Below, in pieces: positions 8,174 to 14,792 of a DNA stretch of 18,092 bases (position 1 is its first letter; each line of letters starts with the position of its first letter). Made by a program: the position numbers and the translations under genes. This stretch comes from an uncultured Clostridium sp. Lineage in GTDB: Bacteria > Bacillota > Clostridia > TANB77 > CAG-465. The stretch covers positions 1 to 18,092 of the forward strand of contig USJA01000005.1 of assembly GCA_900554875.1 (NCBI GenBank). The letters run 5' to 3'. The notes under the pieces were generated by a model. It ran no database searches. It was not told the DNA's origin and saw only the letters and a program-made list of their open reading frames with translations.

Positions 8174-8413
8174 AACTAAAGACATAAGGATTGATAAAGC
8201 CTCTTCATACCTACTATCAGACAGTCCATAAGGGGCTTTCAACTCAACATATGACACTCCGTCTTCTAAATATTTATATGCTTTATAATACCATCTTATT
8301 ACGCCATCTATTCTATACTGAAAGCACTCACATCCACTAGATGTTAAAACTTTTGTGATTTCGAATAAATGGTCTTTGTACTTTTTTCTTGCTAAAATTT
8401 TAACTCTAGTCAA
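8162..8413 (-). CDS. Small protein of unknown function
   Basis: An 83-residue soluble protein that I do not recognise. It begins with TTG 8413 after AAGGAGAG at proper spacing; there is no ATG alternative near it. It is rich in aromatic residues (FQYRIDGVIRWYYKAYKYL) with a basic N-terminus (RVKILARKKYKDH) and a predicted helix at the C-terminus (YEEALSILMSLVRAV). No membrane segment or signal peptide is seen. It lies 97 nt after metG with its own possible promoter and its own terminator, so it may be a single-gene unit. The Shine-Dalgarno site, the following terminator and the plausible amphipathic composition argue that it is real. Confidence 0.65.
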   Translation of the reverse strand: MTRVKILARKKYKDHLFEITKVLTSSGCECFQYRIDGVIRWYYKAYKYLEDGVSYVELKAPYGLSDSRYEEALSILMSLVRAV

Positions 8414-8467
8414 ACAAATCTCTCCTTAAATATAATATAATAAGATAAATAACTTCAATATAATTTA

Positions 8468-8496
8468 TATATAACATATTCAAAGATATTATTCAA
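8468..8496 (-). promoter_or_regulatory. Possible promoter for the 83-residue gene
   Basis: TTGAAT (8496-8491), 17 nt, then TATATA (8473-8468). A second candidate TTGAAG/TTATAT with the same spacing lies at 8458-8430. Both are in AT-rich intergenic DNA, so the choice is uncertain. Confidence 0.35.
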
Positions 8497-8510
8497 GTGA
8501 TTTGAAAAAT

Positions 8511-10454
8511 TTAGTGAATATTACTTCCATTTTCAAGTATACCATTATTATTATCTAAAGTTAAAAGCTTTACTACATCATAATCTCCTGCTGCAAGAAG
8601 CATTCCATTTGATTCAACCCCTCTAAGTTTTGCAGGCTTTAAATTTGTAACAACAACAACCTGCTTTTCTAATAGCTCTTCTTCAGTATAATATTCAACA
8701 AGCCCTGAAACTATAGTTCTTGGTTGTTTCTCTCCTACATCTACACTTAATTTATACAATTTATCAGATTTTTCTATTCTGCTTACTTCTTTTATTTGAC
8801 CAACTTTAAGTTCAACCTTATCAAGTTCATCAATTGTAATTATTCCTTTTTTATTTTCTTCTGCTTTCTCGTTTTCTTCTTTTTTTTCTACAACTTGTTC
8901 ATTCATTTTTTCTATTTCCTCTTTAATGTCAACTCTTGGAAATAAATTATTACCTTTTGTTACAATTGTGCCTTCCTTTAAAAGACCAAACTTCTTTGCA
9001 CTATCCCAACTTGTTATATCTTCATCAATTCCTATTTGTTTAAAAATTTCACTTGGAACATCAACCATATATGGTCTAAGTAATATACCTATAATTCTTA
9101 TACATTCAATAAGGTTATATAGTACTGTATTTAATCTATCATCTTTTCCTTCTTTACCAAGTACCCATGGCATTGATAAATCAATATATTTATTTGACTT
9201 ATCAATAAGCTTCCAAATTTCTGTAATTGCATCATTTATTTTTAATTTATCCATTAACTCTTCAACTTTTAATGGTACTTCTTTTGCAAGTTGGATCAAA
9301 TCATCATCATAACTTTCAAAAGAGTTTCCTTTTTTTATTACTCCACTATTATACTTAGAAACCATTGCAGTTACTCTACTTACAAGATTTCCTAAATCAT
9401 TTGATAAATCTGAGTTAGATTTTTCCAAAAACAACTCTTCTGAGAAATTTCCATCTTGTCCTAAAGTCATTTCATGAAGTAAGAAATATCTTACAGAATC
9501 TCTTGTAGTTGCATTTATATATACTCTTGGATCTTTATAATTTCCAAATGATTTTGATATTTTATTTCCATCAACTACGAGCCATCCATGACCATATATT
9601 TTCTTTGGAAGTGGTAAATCAAGTGCCATTAAAAGTGCTGGCCATATCATTGCATGAAACCTAAATATTTCTTTTCCTACTAAGTGTAGATCTGCTGGCC
9701 AATACTTCTTAAATTTTGATTCATCACCACTTAAATATCCAAGTCCAGATATATAGTTAGTTAAAGCATCTATCCAAACATATACTGTATGTTTTGGATC
9801 AAATGGTACTTTAATTCCCCATTTTACACCTGTTCTTGAAACACATAAATCCTCAATACCCTTTTTAAAGAAGTTATTTATAAGCTCATTCTTTCTTGAA
9901 ATAGGCTCTAAAAATTCAGGATTTTCATCAAAGAACTTAAGTAATCTATCCTGATATTTTGAAAGTTTAAAGAAATAACTTTCCTCTTTTACGAGTTCAA
10001 CATCTCTGCCACAATCAGGACATTTTCCATCTACAGCTTGTGTTTCAGTCCAAAAAGACTCACATGGAGTACAATATAGCCCTTCATATTCAGACTTATA
10101 AATATCTCCCTTATTATATAATTTTTCAAATACTTTTTTAACACATTCAACATGTTCTTCATCAGTTGTTCTTATATACTTATCATATGTTATTCCTAAA
10201 TCATTCCATAGTTTCTTTGTATCCTTTACAATTTTATCAACATATTCTTTTGGAGTAACGCCTGCGTCTTTTGCTTTTCTTTCAATTTTTTGTCCGTGCT
10301 CATCAGTTCCTGTCATAAAAAATACATCATAACCTCTAAGTCTTTTATATCTTGCAATTGCATCAGCTACCACTGTACAGTAACAATGCCCAATATGAAA
10401 ATTACCACTTGGATAATATATAGGCGTTGTAATATAATATTTCTGCTTTTCCAC
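8511..10454 (-). CDS. metG: Methionyl-tRNA synthetase with C-terminal tRNA-binding domain
   Basis: A 647-residue class I synthetase that charges both initiator and elongator tRNA-Met. HIGH is at 20-23 (PSGNFHIGH) and the KMSKS loop is KISKS at 298-302. A single-knuckle zinc site is formed by C128/C131/C145/C148, as in the MetRS1-type short zinc insert. The C-terminal 110 residues are an EMAPII-like tRNA-binding domain (VELKVGQIKEV, KLSVDVGEKQPRTIVSGL, LKPAKLRGVESNGMLLAA), joined by a Glu/Lys-rich linker (about 515-540). The start is GTG: AAGGAGTGA lies 5-6 nt upstream and the following MEKQKYYITTPIYYPSG fits the family. It starts 5 nt after acpS. No T-box is seen before this operon, unlike valS. 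Confidence 0.97.
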   Translation of the reverse strand: MEKQKYYITTPIYYPSGNFHIGHCYCTVVADAIARYKRLRGYDVFFMTGTDEHGQKIERKAKDAGVTPKEYVDKIVKDTKKLWNDLGITYDKYIRTTDEEHVECVKKVFEKLYNKGDIYKSEYEGLYCTPCESFWTETQAVDGKCPDCGRDVELVKEESYFFKLSKYQDRLLKFFDENPEFLEPISRKNELINNFFKKGIEDLCVSRTGVKWGIKVPFDPKHTVYVWIDALTNYISGLGYLSGDESKFKKYWPADLHLVGKEIFRFHAMIWPALLMALDLPLPKKIYGHGWLVVDGNKISKSFGNYKDPRVYINATTRDSVRYFLLHEMTLGQDGNFSEELFLEKSNSDLSNDLGNLVSRVTAMVSKYNSGVIKKGNSFESYDDDLIQLAKEVPLKVEELMDKLKINDAITEIWKLIDKSNKYIDLSMPWVLGKEGKDDRLNTVLYNLIECIRIIGILLRPYMVDVPSEIFKQIGIDEDITSWDSAKKFGLLKEGTIVTKGNNLFPRVDIKEEIEKMNEQVVEKKEENEKAEENKKGIITIDELDKVELKVGQIKEVSRIEKSDKLYKLSVDVGEKQPRTIVSGLVEYYTEEELLEKQVVVVTNLKPAKLRGVESNGMLLAAGDYDVVKLLTLDNNNGILENGSNIH

Positions 10455-10459
10455 TTAAA

Positions 10460-10864
10460 TCACTCCTTATTTACTTTTACTACTACTGTAGATATAGCAT
10501 TATCCTTTACATGTGAAATACTAACATCTATTTCCACTTCATGTTCATCACACGCTTTTTTTATTTCTTCGTTTAAAACAAATACTTTAGGTCTCCTAGA
10601 CAGCTCCTCTATATTGAGTATCTCAACATCGAGATAACTAATATTTAAATTATTCTCTATTAGAAACTTAGACATAGCCTTATATATTGCTTCCTTTGCA
10701 GCAAACCTTCCAGCATACCTTTGATATTTCATATCAGACCTTATTTTATCAATATTTTCTATCTCATTTTTAGTGTATACATTTTCTTTAAAACCTCTTG
10801 TATTTTTTACAGCATCCTCTATACGCCCTACTTCAATTATATCAGTTCCACAATATATTTGCAT
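10460..10864 (-). CDS. acpS: Holo-[acyl-carrier-protein] synthase
   Basis: A 134-residue phosphopantetheinyl transferase that moves the 4'-phosphopantetheine arm from coenzyme A to apo-ACP for fatty acid synthesis. Family motifs are GTDIIEVGRI (5-14, with Mg-binding D8), GRFAAKEAIYKAMSK (52-66, with E58) and DVSISHVKDNAIS near the C-terminus. Length is close to the usual 120-130. ATG 10864 follows GGAGGAA. It is the middle gene of an operon with a membrane protein of unknown function (12-nt gap upstream) and metG (5-nt gap downstream). Confidence 0.95.
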   Translation of the reverse strand: MQIYCGTDIIEVGRIEDAVKNTRGFKENVYTKNEIENIDKIRSDMKYQRYAGRFAAKEAIYKAMSKFLIENNLNISYLDVEILNIEELSRRPKVFVLNEEIKKACDEHEVEIDVSISHVKDNAISTVVVKVNKE

Positions 10865-10876
10865 AAAATTCCTCCA

Positions 10877-12232
10877 TTAAAATTTCTTTTCAAACTTATG
10901 CTTTATCCAGCTTGCAATAAGGTAACATGGATAACTTAAAGCTGAAAAGACCATTGCTATTATTATATATATTTGAATATCTTCTAAATTTATTACATTT
11001 GTTAACATTTGAATACCAGAAAAGCTTATATTTATAACATAAAAGAACATAAGTATCATACTTATTCTTGATTGATTATTGCTTACAACATAATCATAAT
11101 ATTCTAAATATTCTTTATGAACTTCATCATAAAGTTCTGGAAGTCCAAATGCTTTTTGCCATAATTCCCAAATATCCATTCCGTGTTCAGAGTTAGTAAT
11201 TTGTCCAAACCAACTTGAATTTGTAAATTGAGTTAAATTTTTCTTTAATTTTTTAACTGCTGTTTTATCTTGTCTCATTAAATCCTGCGAAAAATTTATA
11301 AGACTTATTCTTTGATATAGTGCTATAAGAACCATATATAGATACCTTTTTTCAAAATTATATGGCATTCTTGTTATATCATATTTTTCTTTGTCAGATA
11401 CAAATACAACTCCGCTTTCTCTTGAAAATCCAAACATTGAGTATTTCCATCTAGAATAAACATTATCAGAAAGTCTATCACATTCTTCATTAAAAATAGC
11501 ACTACTTTTACTATGCATAACATACTGAAATTTATAAAAATCATTTTGCATTTTATAAAAATCTGTATCTTTTTCCCAGCCATCTACACAAACGTATGAA
11601 TAAGTAAACATTTTATCAAAATACATTTTATCTAAACTTTTACTTTCATATTCAGACGTTATATTTCTTATAAATTTAGGAATATTAATAGTTTTGCTAT
11701 TTTCAACTATTCTATTTGTTGCATTTCCTTTTATTCTAGGTGTTAAATTTCTAAAATAATGATTAAAGTCTAATATTTTATTATATTCAATAAGTTCACT
11801 TTTCTCATCAATTTGTGTTTTAAAGTCTATAAAACATATACCACCTTCAAAACATATTATTTTAATATCTGATATATCATAATTAATAACTTTACCATCA
11901 AAATCAGTCATACTACCTTTTTTTATCCTAGCCATATTATATTTAAATGTTACACATGTAGTTTTACTAAGTTCTAATGATCTTCTAAAAATTCCTTGTG
12001 ACTTAAATTTTTTTATATACTTTTTATCCCAAAACAAAGATGGAAACAAAAATTTACGCATATATGGTAAAAAGAAATCATATGATTCTTCATCGCTTTT
12101 ATATTGATGATATACCATCGTCCATTCTTTTGTTTTCTTTAATATGCTTTCTATAAAATATGGATATTTCTCACTATCTATTACAAATGGATATAGAAAA
12201 TGAGTATACTGATATTTGGCTTTAATATGCAT
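10877..12232 (-). CDS. Conserved-looking membrane protein of unknown function (CorA-like architecture, no GMN)
   Basis: A 451-residue protein with a long soluble N-terminal region and two hydrophobic helices at the very C-terminus (about 391-410 and 420-440), followed by a short basic tail (KHKFEKKF). The shape resembles CorA-type channels, but the loop between the two helices reads TNVINLED and no GMN signature is present, so a Mg2+ transporter call is not justified. The N-terminus (MHIKAKYQYTHFLYPFVI) looks like a clostridial uncharacterised family that I have a vague memory of; the function is unknown. Start ATG 12232 was preferred over one eight codons upstream because AGAGGTGGTAAT precedes it. 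It is the first gene of the acpS-metG operon. Confidence 0.85.
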   Translation of the reverse strand: MHIKAKYQYTHFLYPFVIDSEKYPYFIESILKKTKEWTMVYHQYKSDEESYDFFLPYMRKFLFPSLFWDKKYIKKFKSQGIFRRSLELSKTTCVTFKYNMARIKKGSMTDFDGKVINYDISDIKIICFEGGICFIDFKTQIDEKSELIEYNKILDFNHYFRNLTPRIKGNATNRIVENSKTINIPKFIRNITSEYESKSLDKMYFDKMFTYSYVCVDGWEKDTDFYKMQNDFYKFQYVMHSKSSAIFNEECDRLSDNVYSRWKYSMFGFSRESGVVFVSDKEKYDITRMPYNFEKRYLYMVLIALYQRISLINFSQDLMRQDKTAVKKLKKNLTQFTNSSWFGQITNSEHGMDIWELWQKAFGLPELYDEVHKEYLEYYDYVVSNNQSRISMILMFFYVINISFSGIQMLTNVINLEDIQIYIIIAMVFSALSYPCYLIASWIKHKFEKKF

Positions 12233-12260
12233 ATTACCACCTCTTTTGTTATACATATAT

Positions 12261-12287
12261 ATTATACTGTTTTTTACATAAAGTCAA
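12261..12287 (-). promoter_or_regulatory. Probable promoter of the acpS-metG operon
   Basis: TTGACT (12287-12282) and a perfect TATAAT (12266-12261) with a short 15-nt spacer; an overlapping TAATAT gives 17 nt. It lies directly upstream of the first gene and back to back with the tRNA promoter. Confidence 0.6.
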
Positions 12288-12316
12288 TATTTTTACAATA
12301 ATTTTAATATAAACAC

Positions 12317-12345
12317 TTGATTTTTGAAACCATAAATGCTATAAT
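12317..12345 (+). promoter_or_regulatory. tRNA-Pro promoter
   Basis: TTGATT (12317-12322), 17-nt spacer, TATAAT (12340-12345), about 20 nt before the mature tRNA 5' end. Confidence 0.85.
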
Positions 12346-12364
12346 GATTTAGTACTTAATGTAT

Positions 12365-12440
12365 CGGGGTATAGCTCAGTTGGTAGAGCGCGTGGTTTGG
12401 GACCATGAGGTCGCACGTTCGAACCGTGTTACTCCGACCA
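12365..12440 (+). tRNA. tRNA-Pro (anticodon UGG)
   Basis: A 76-nt cloverleaf with encoded CCA. The acceptor stem CGGGGTA/TACTCCG, D arm GCTC/GAGC, anticodon stem CGTGG/CCATG with loop TTTGGGA (anticodon TGG), and T arm GCACG-TTCGAAC-CGTGT all pair, with a few G.U pairs. tRNA 3' ends are common integration targets for tyrosine-recombinase elements, and the genes after it are plasmid/transposon-type. Confidence 0.96.
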
Positions 12441-12451
12441 TAAAATGTAAA

Positions 12452-12471
12452 TTCTGTAGGAAACTACAGAA
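12452..12471 (+). other. Perfect 8-bp hairpin with GAAA tetraloop after the tRNA
   Basis: TTCTGTAG, GAAA, CTACAGAA. No T-run follows, so it is not a standard terminator. It could be a 3' processing guard or a recombinase arm site at the element edge. Confidence 0.5.
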
Positions 12472-12497
12472 GAACGAAAATTATATCAAAAGTGCAT

Positions 12498-12537
12498 AAA
12501 ATACGTTATTTCAGGGAATTGAGATAACGTATTTTTT
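12498..12537 (+). terminator. Strong rho-independent terminator downstream of tRNA-Pro
   Basis: AATACGTTAT pairs with ATAACGTATT, extended by TTC/GAG and flanking A/T pairs, followed by TTTTTT. It would end the tRNA transcript and shield the rep gene from readthrough. Confidence 0.85.
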
Positions 12538-12575
12538 CTGTCTTAAGTCTTTTAAAATCCTTCTACATCATCAAA

Positions 12576-12606
12576 TTTTGTTCTAGAAAAATTTTCTAGA
12601 ACAAAA
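12576..12606. repeat. Perfect 15-bp inverted repeat (TTCTAGAAC boxes 1 and 2)
   Basis: TTTTGTTCTAGAAAA and TTTTCTAGAACAAAA flank a single A. Each arm holds the 8-bp palindrome TTCTAGAA. It lies 130 nt upstream of the rep gene and may be an operator or initiator binding site. Confidence 0.75.
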
Positions 12607-12679
12607 ATCTAAATAAAAAAATTCAAAAATAAAAATTATCGAAGAATAAAATCCAGTCATATCAAATGTTTTAAGATTA

Positions 12680-12701
12680 TTTTCTAGAACTTTTCTAGAA
12701 C
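12680..12701 (+). repeat. Tandem direct repeat TTTTCTAGAAC x2 (boxes 3 and 4)
   Basis: Two adjacent copies of the 11-mer TTTTCTAGAAC, the same box found in the upstream inverted repeat. They end 35 nt before the rep ATG, a place suited to autorepression of rep. Confidence 0.75.
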
Positions 12702-12736
12702 AATTTATATTTAAATTAGATGAAAGGAGGTCTATA

Positions 12737-13372
12737 ATGTATGAATTCACCCCATTTAAGAAAACTGATAAGCTTTCTTATGAAAGTTTTATACAATTCC
12801 CAAGAGAATTATTAAACAGAGAAGAATATAAAGTTCTATCACCAAATGCTATGTTACTATATTCTATTTTAACCGATAGGTTGGAATTATCATTCAAACA
12901 AATAGAAAGTAACAAAAAGATACAATTTTATGATGCAAAAGGCGATATGTATGTAATTTTTAAAAGAGAAGAAATACAAGAAAAAATGCATATAAAACGT
13001 GCAGCACTAGATACAGCTTTAGCACAATTAAAAGATTGTAATCTTATAAAAGAGAAAAAACAGGGGAAAAATATGCCAAATATTATTTATTTAGGCAAAA
13101 CCATTGGAATGATAGAAAGTGAAAAAATAGAAAAATTAAGGAGTGTCGAAAATCAACAGTCAGGAGTGCAGGAAATCAACACTCCAGAGTGTGGGAAATC
13201 GACAGTCCATAATAGCAATAATAATAAATATATAAATAATAACTATAAAGGCTATCAGGGTAAAAAAAGTGGTTATCAAGGCAGAACTTATCCACCAGGA
13301 TTTTTAGACAAGCTATATGCTAATTATAATTCAACTAATGATAGCGTTGAAAATTGTAAAAATCAAACATAA
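12737..13372 (+). CDS. RepA_N-type replication initiator protein
   Basis: A 211-residue protein. The N-terminal winged-helix region (about 1-125) matches RepA_N initiators: FIQFPRELLNREEYKVLSPN, AMLLYSILTDRLELS, then YVIFKREEIQEKMHI, LDTALAQLKDCNLIKEKKQG and PNIIYLGKT. A variable Asn/Gln-rich linker follows (about 135-180) and a short tail. RepA_N proteins open the origin of theta-replicating plasmids of Firmicutes and are also carried by integrated elements. It is shorter than usual (typically well over 250 residues), so the C-terminal host-specific domain is reduced or missing. ATG 12737 follows AAAGGAGG at ideal spacing. Repeats inside its own coding sequence are described separately. Confidence 0.88.
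   Translation: MYEFTPFKKTDKLSYESFIQFPRELLNREEYKVLSPNAMLLYSILTDRLELSFKQIESNKKIQFYDAKGDMYVIFKREEIQEKMHIKRAALDTALAQLKDCNLIKEKKQGKNMPNIIYLGKTIGMIESEKIEKLRSVENQQSGVQEINTPECGKSTVHNSNNNKYINNNYKGYQGKKSGYQGRTYPPGFLDKLYANYNSTNDSVENCKNQT
13139..13208 (+). repeat. Three tandem 23-24 bp repeats inside rep (probable Rep boxes/origin)
   Basis: Copies start at 13139, 13162 and 13186, each shaped AGGAGTG...GAAATCAACA(G/C)TC with a few changes. In RepA_N plasmids such as pSK41 the Rep binding sites lie as imperfect tandem repeats in the middle of the rep gene, so this is the likely replication origin. Confidence 0.75.
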
Positions 13373-13424
13373 TCACCAATTTAAACGAATTGATAGAAAA
13401 TAAATATTAAAGGAGAACATGAAA

Positions 13425-13814
13425 ATGAAAAATGTAAAAGATAGATTTGTAGATGAAAAATCTGGAATTGAATATATAAAGCAAGGAAATTATTATTTGC
13501 CTAATCTAGTATTAGCCCAAGAAGATACAAATTACACAATTGGAAAATATGGAAGGATGAAATTAAATTATCTAAAAAATAACAAGAAAGCCGAATATAC
13601 AATTTTATCTATGGATGGTAAATTAAACAGATATTTACACGAAATAGATATTGCTTGTGAAGATAGAATTAAAACAATTATATCTCAGTTAGTAAAACAA
13701 GAAAATGTAACTGAAGAACTAAAAGCAACCAATCAAATGGAATGGGTTGGCAAAATGAATTCAATTAAAAATCGTGCTGAGGAAATTATATTTAATGAAT
13801 TAATTTATGTGTAG
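13425..13814 (+). CDS. tnpV: TnpV-like transposon-encoded protein
   Basis: A 129-residue protein recognised as the TnpV family first named in the Tn4451/Tn4453 mobilizable transposons of Clostridium. Hallmarks are YYLPNLVL near the start, the central IGKYGRMKLNYLKNNKKAEYT, and the well-conserved C-terminal NQMEWVGKMNSIKNRAEEII. Its function is not known; it is a marker of mobilizable elements. Start ATG 13425 sits 9 nt after AGGAG; an ATG two codons earlier (13419) has only 3 nt spacing. It lies about 50 nt after rep and 12 nt before the next gene. Confidence 0.9.
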   Translation: MKNVKDRFVDEKSGIEYIKQGNYYLPNLVLAQEDTNYTIGKYGRMKLNYLKNNKKAEYTILSMDGKLNRYLHEIDIACEDRIKTIISQLVKQENVTEELKATNQMEWVGKMNSIKNRAEEIIFNELIYV

Positions 13815-13826
13815 GAGGATACCAAA

Positions 13827-14141
13827 ATGGATGAAGTAAGATTATATGAAATGTATTTAAATGAAGCTATTGAGGAAAGAAAAGCAGATTTAATAAATAG
13901 AAATGAAGATTATAAAAATTTGAGAGCAAAATTCAATGATATTATGAATAAATATCCGAATTTACAACTTATACTAGAAGATAGAGAAATGATATTAAAT
14001 GAAACCGAATGTAAAATGTTACAAGAATTAGCTAAAATTTATATGGAAATTTGTGATTTTGAGGAAAAGGAAATATTCCTTTTAGGTGGTAAAGAAATGT
14101 ATTTTTATTTAAAAGATACAGGTGTTATTAAAGAAAAATAA
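13827..14141 (+). CDS. Small helical protein of unknown function after tnpV
   Basis: A 104-residue acidic protein, mostly predicted helix, starting with MDEVRLYEMYLNEAIEER. ATG 13827 follows TAGGAGGATACC. It has no membrane segment and no motif that I can tie to an enzyme. Its stretch LILEDREMILNETECKMLQELAKIY looks like a regular two-helix pair. The position just behind tnpV and before the mobilization genes suggests an accessory role in element maintenance or transfer, but this is only by context. Confidence 0.8.
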   Translation: MDEVRLYEMYLNEAIEERKADLINRNEDYKNLRAKFNDIMNKYPNLQLILEDREMILNETECKMLQELAKIYMEICDFEEKEIFLLGGKEMYFYLKDTGVIKEK

Positions 14142-14159
14142 ATTACATTTTATACAACA

Positions 14160-14183
14160 TAATTGTAATTTGAATTACAATTA
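14160..14183. repeat. 11-bp AT-rich dyad upstream of the mobilization region
   Basis: TAATTGTAATT and AATTACAATTA flank TG. It comes right after the stop of the preceding gene. The T-run that would make it a terminator is weak, so an operator is equally likely. Confidence 0.5.
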
Positions 14184-14228
14184 ATTTTACAATTAGAAGA
14201 ATAAAAAAATTTTTAGGAGAGATTTCAG

Positions 14229-14360
14229 ATGAAATTTCTTCTTTTTTTAAGGCAATTTTTAGTAAAAATGGTGTTAGGAATTGGCTTGTATTACAAAATG
14301 AAATATTTAAAGCAAGCGACGCATTTATACTCCCGTATAAATACAGCTTGTCATTTTTAG
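14229..14360 (+). CDS. Putative 43-residue ORF overlapping the oriT-like region
   Basis: ATG 14229 lies 9 nt after AGGAGAG and opens a 43-residue frame beginning MKFLLFLRQFLVKMVLGIG, hydrophobic at the N-terminus. Another frame over the same bases, without a normal start codon, also reads like protein (NWLVLQNEIFKASDAFILP). The sequence may be kept for its DNA structure rather than for a peptide, or may be a gene remnant. Confidence 0.3.
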   Translation: MKFLLFLRQFLVKMVLGIGLYYKMKYLKQATHLYSRINTACHF

Positions 14361-14400
14361 CAAAATGAATAGATGGGGAAATTCTTTCCCCAAACCCCAT
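14311..14400 (+). other. Candidate origin of transfer (oriT)
   Basis: Three close hairpins precede mobC: ATTTATAC-TCCC-GTATAAAT (14323-14342), TCATTTT-TAGC-AAAATGA (14351-14368) and GGGGAAA-TTC-TTTCCCC (14375-14391). Clustered inverted repeats immediately upstream of mobC and relaxase genes are the usual oriT layout. The nick site cannot be placed from sequence alone. Confidence 0.6.
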
Positions 14401-14429
14401 TAAAAAAATCGAAAGGAGCAAATAAAATT

Positions 14430-14792
14430 ATGAGAGAAAGAACAATTAAAAAACAATTTTGGATAAATCAAAGTGAAGATGATTTATTAAAATCAAAATC
14501 AAATAAATCTGGATTAAGTGAATCAGAATTTTTAAGAAGCTGTATCAAAGGTTATAAAATTAAAGAACAACCCGCTAAAGAAATAAGAGAATTTACAAAA
14601 CAAATTTCTGGCGTAGCAAATAACATAAATCAAATAGCAATGAGAGTTAATATAAGAGGATATGCTGGGACAGATGAACTTGATTATTTAAGAAATACTA
14701 TTAATCAATTTATTTTAGATTTTCAAAAGAAAGTATATGCAAGAGGAGATGATTTTAATGGCAGTGATAAAAATAAAAAATATAAAAAGTAA
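14430..14792 (+). CDS. mobC: MobC-family relaxosome accessory protein
   Basis: A 120-residue mobilization protein. The N-terminus (RERTIKKQFWINQSEDDLLKSKS) is a ribbon-helix-helix-like DNA-binding unit, and EIREFTKQISGVANNINQIAMRVN (about 51-74) is the MobC signature. MobC binds oriT and helps the relaxase open the nick site. Start ATG 14430 follows AAAGGAG; upstream in-frame codons overlap the oriT hairpins and are unlikely to be translated. Its last 35 nt overlap the start of the relaxase gene in another frame, suggesting translational coupling. Confidence 0.9.
   Translation: MRERTIKKQFWINQSEDDLLKSKSNKSGLSESEFLRSCIKGYKIKEQPAKEIREFTKQISGVANNINQIAMRVNIRGYAGTDELDYLRNTINQFILDFQKKVYARGDDFNGSDKNKKYKK

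Noticed and set aside
10877..12232. CorA magnesium transporter
   Set aside because: Topology is similar, but the GMN motif is missing and the soluble domain has no recognisable CorA signature.
12576..13208. Repeats considered as a CRISPR array
   Set aside because: The repeats are few, lie without regular unique spacers, and partly overlap a coding gene; no cas genes are present.
13197..13260. AT-rich low-complexity stretch in rep (AATAATAATAAA type) considered as an A/T-rich unwinding element
   Set aside because: It may serve this way next to the Rep boxes, but the same codons simply encode the Asn-rich linker usual in these proteins, so I do not list it as a feature.
14143..14421. 92-residue open frame on the - strand across the oriT-like region
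   Set aside because: No ribosome site, runs through three hairpins and lies opposite to all element genes; likely a chance AT-rich frame.
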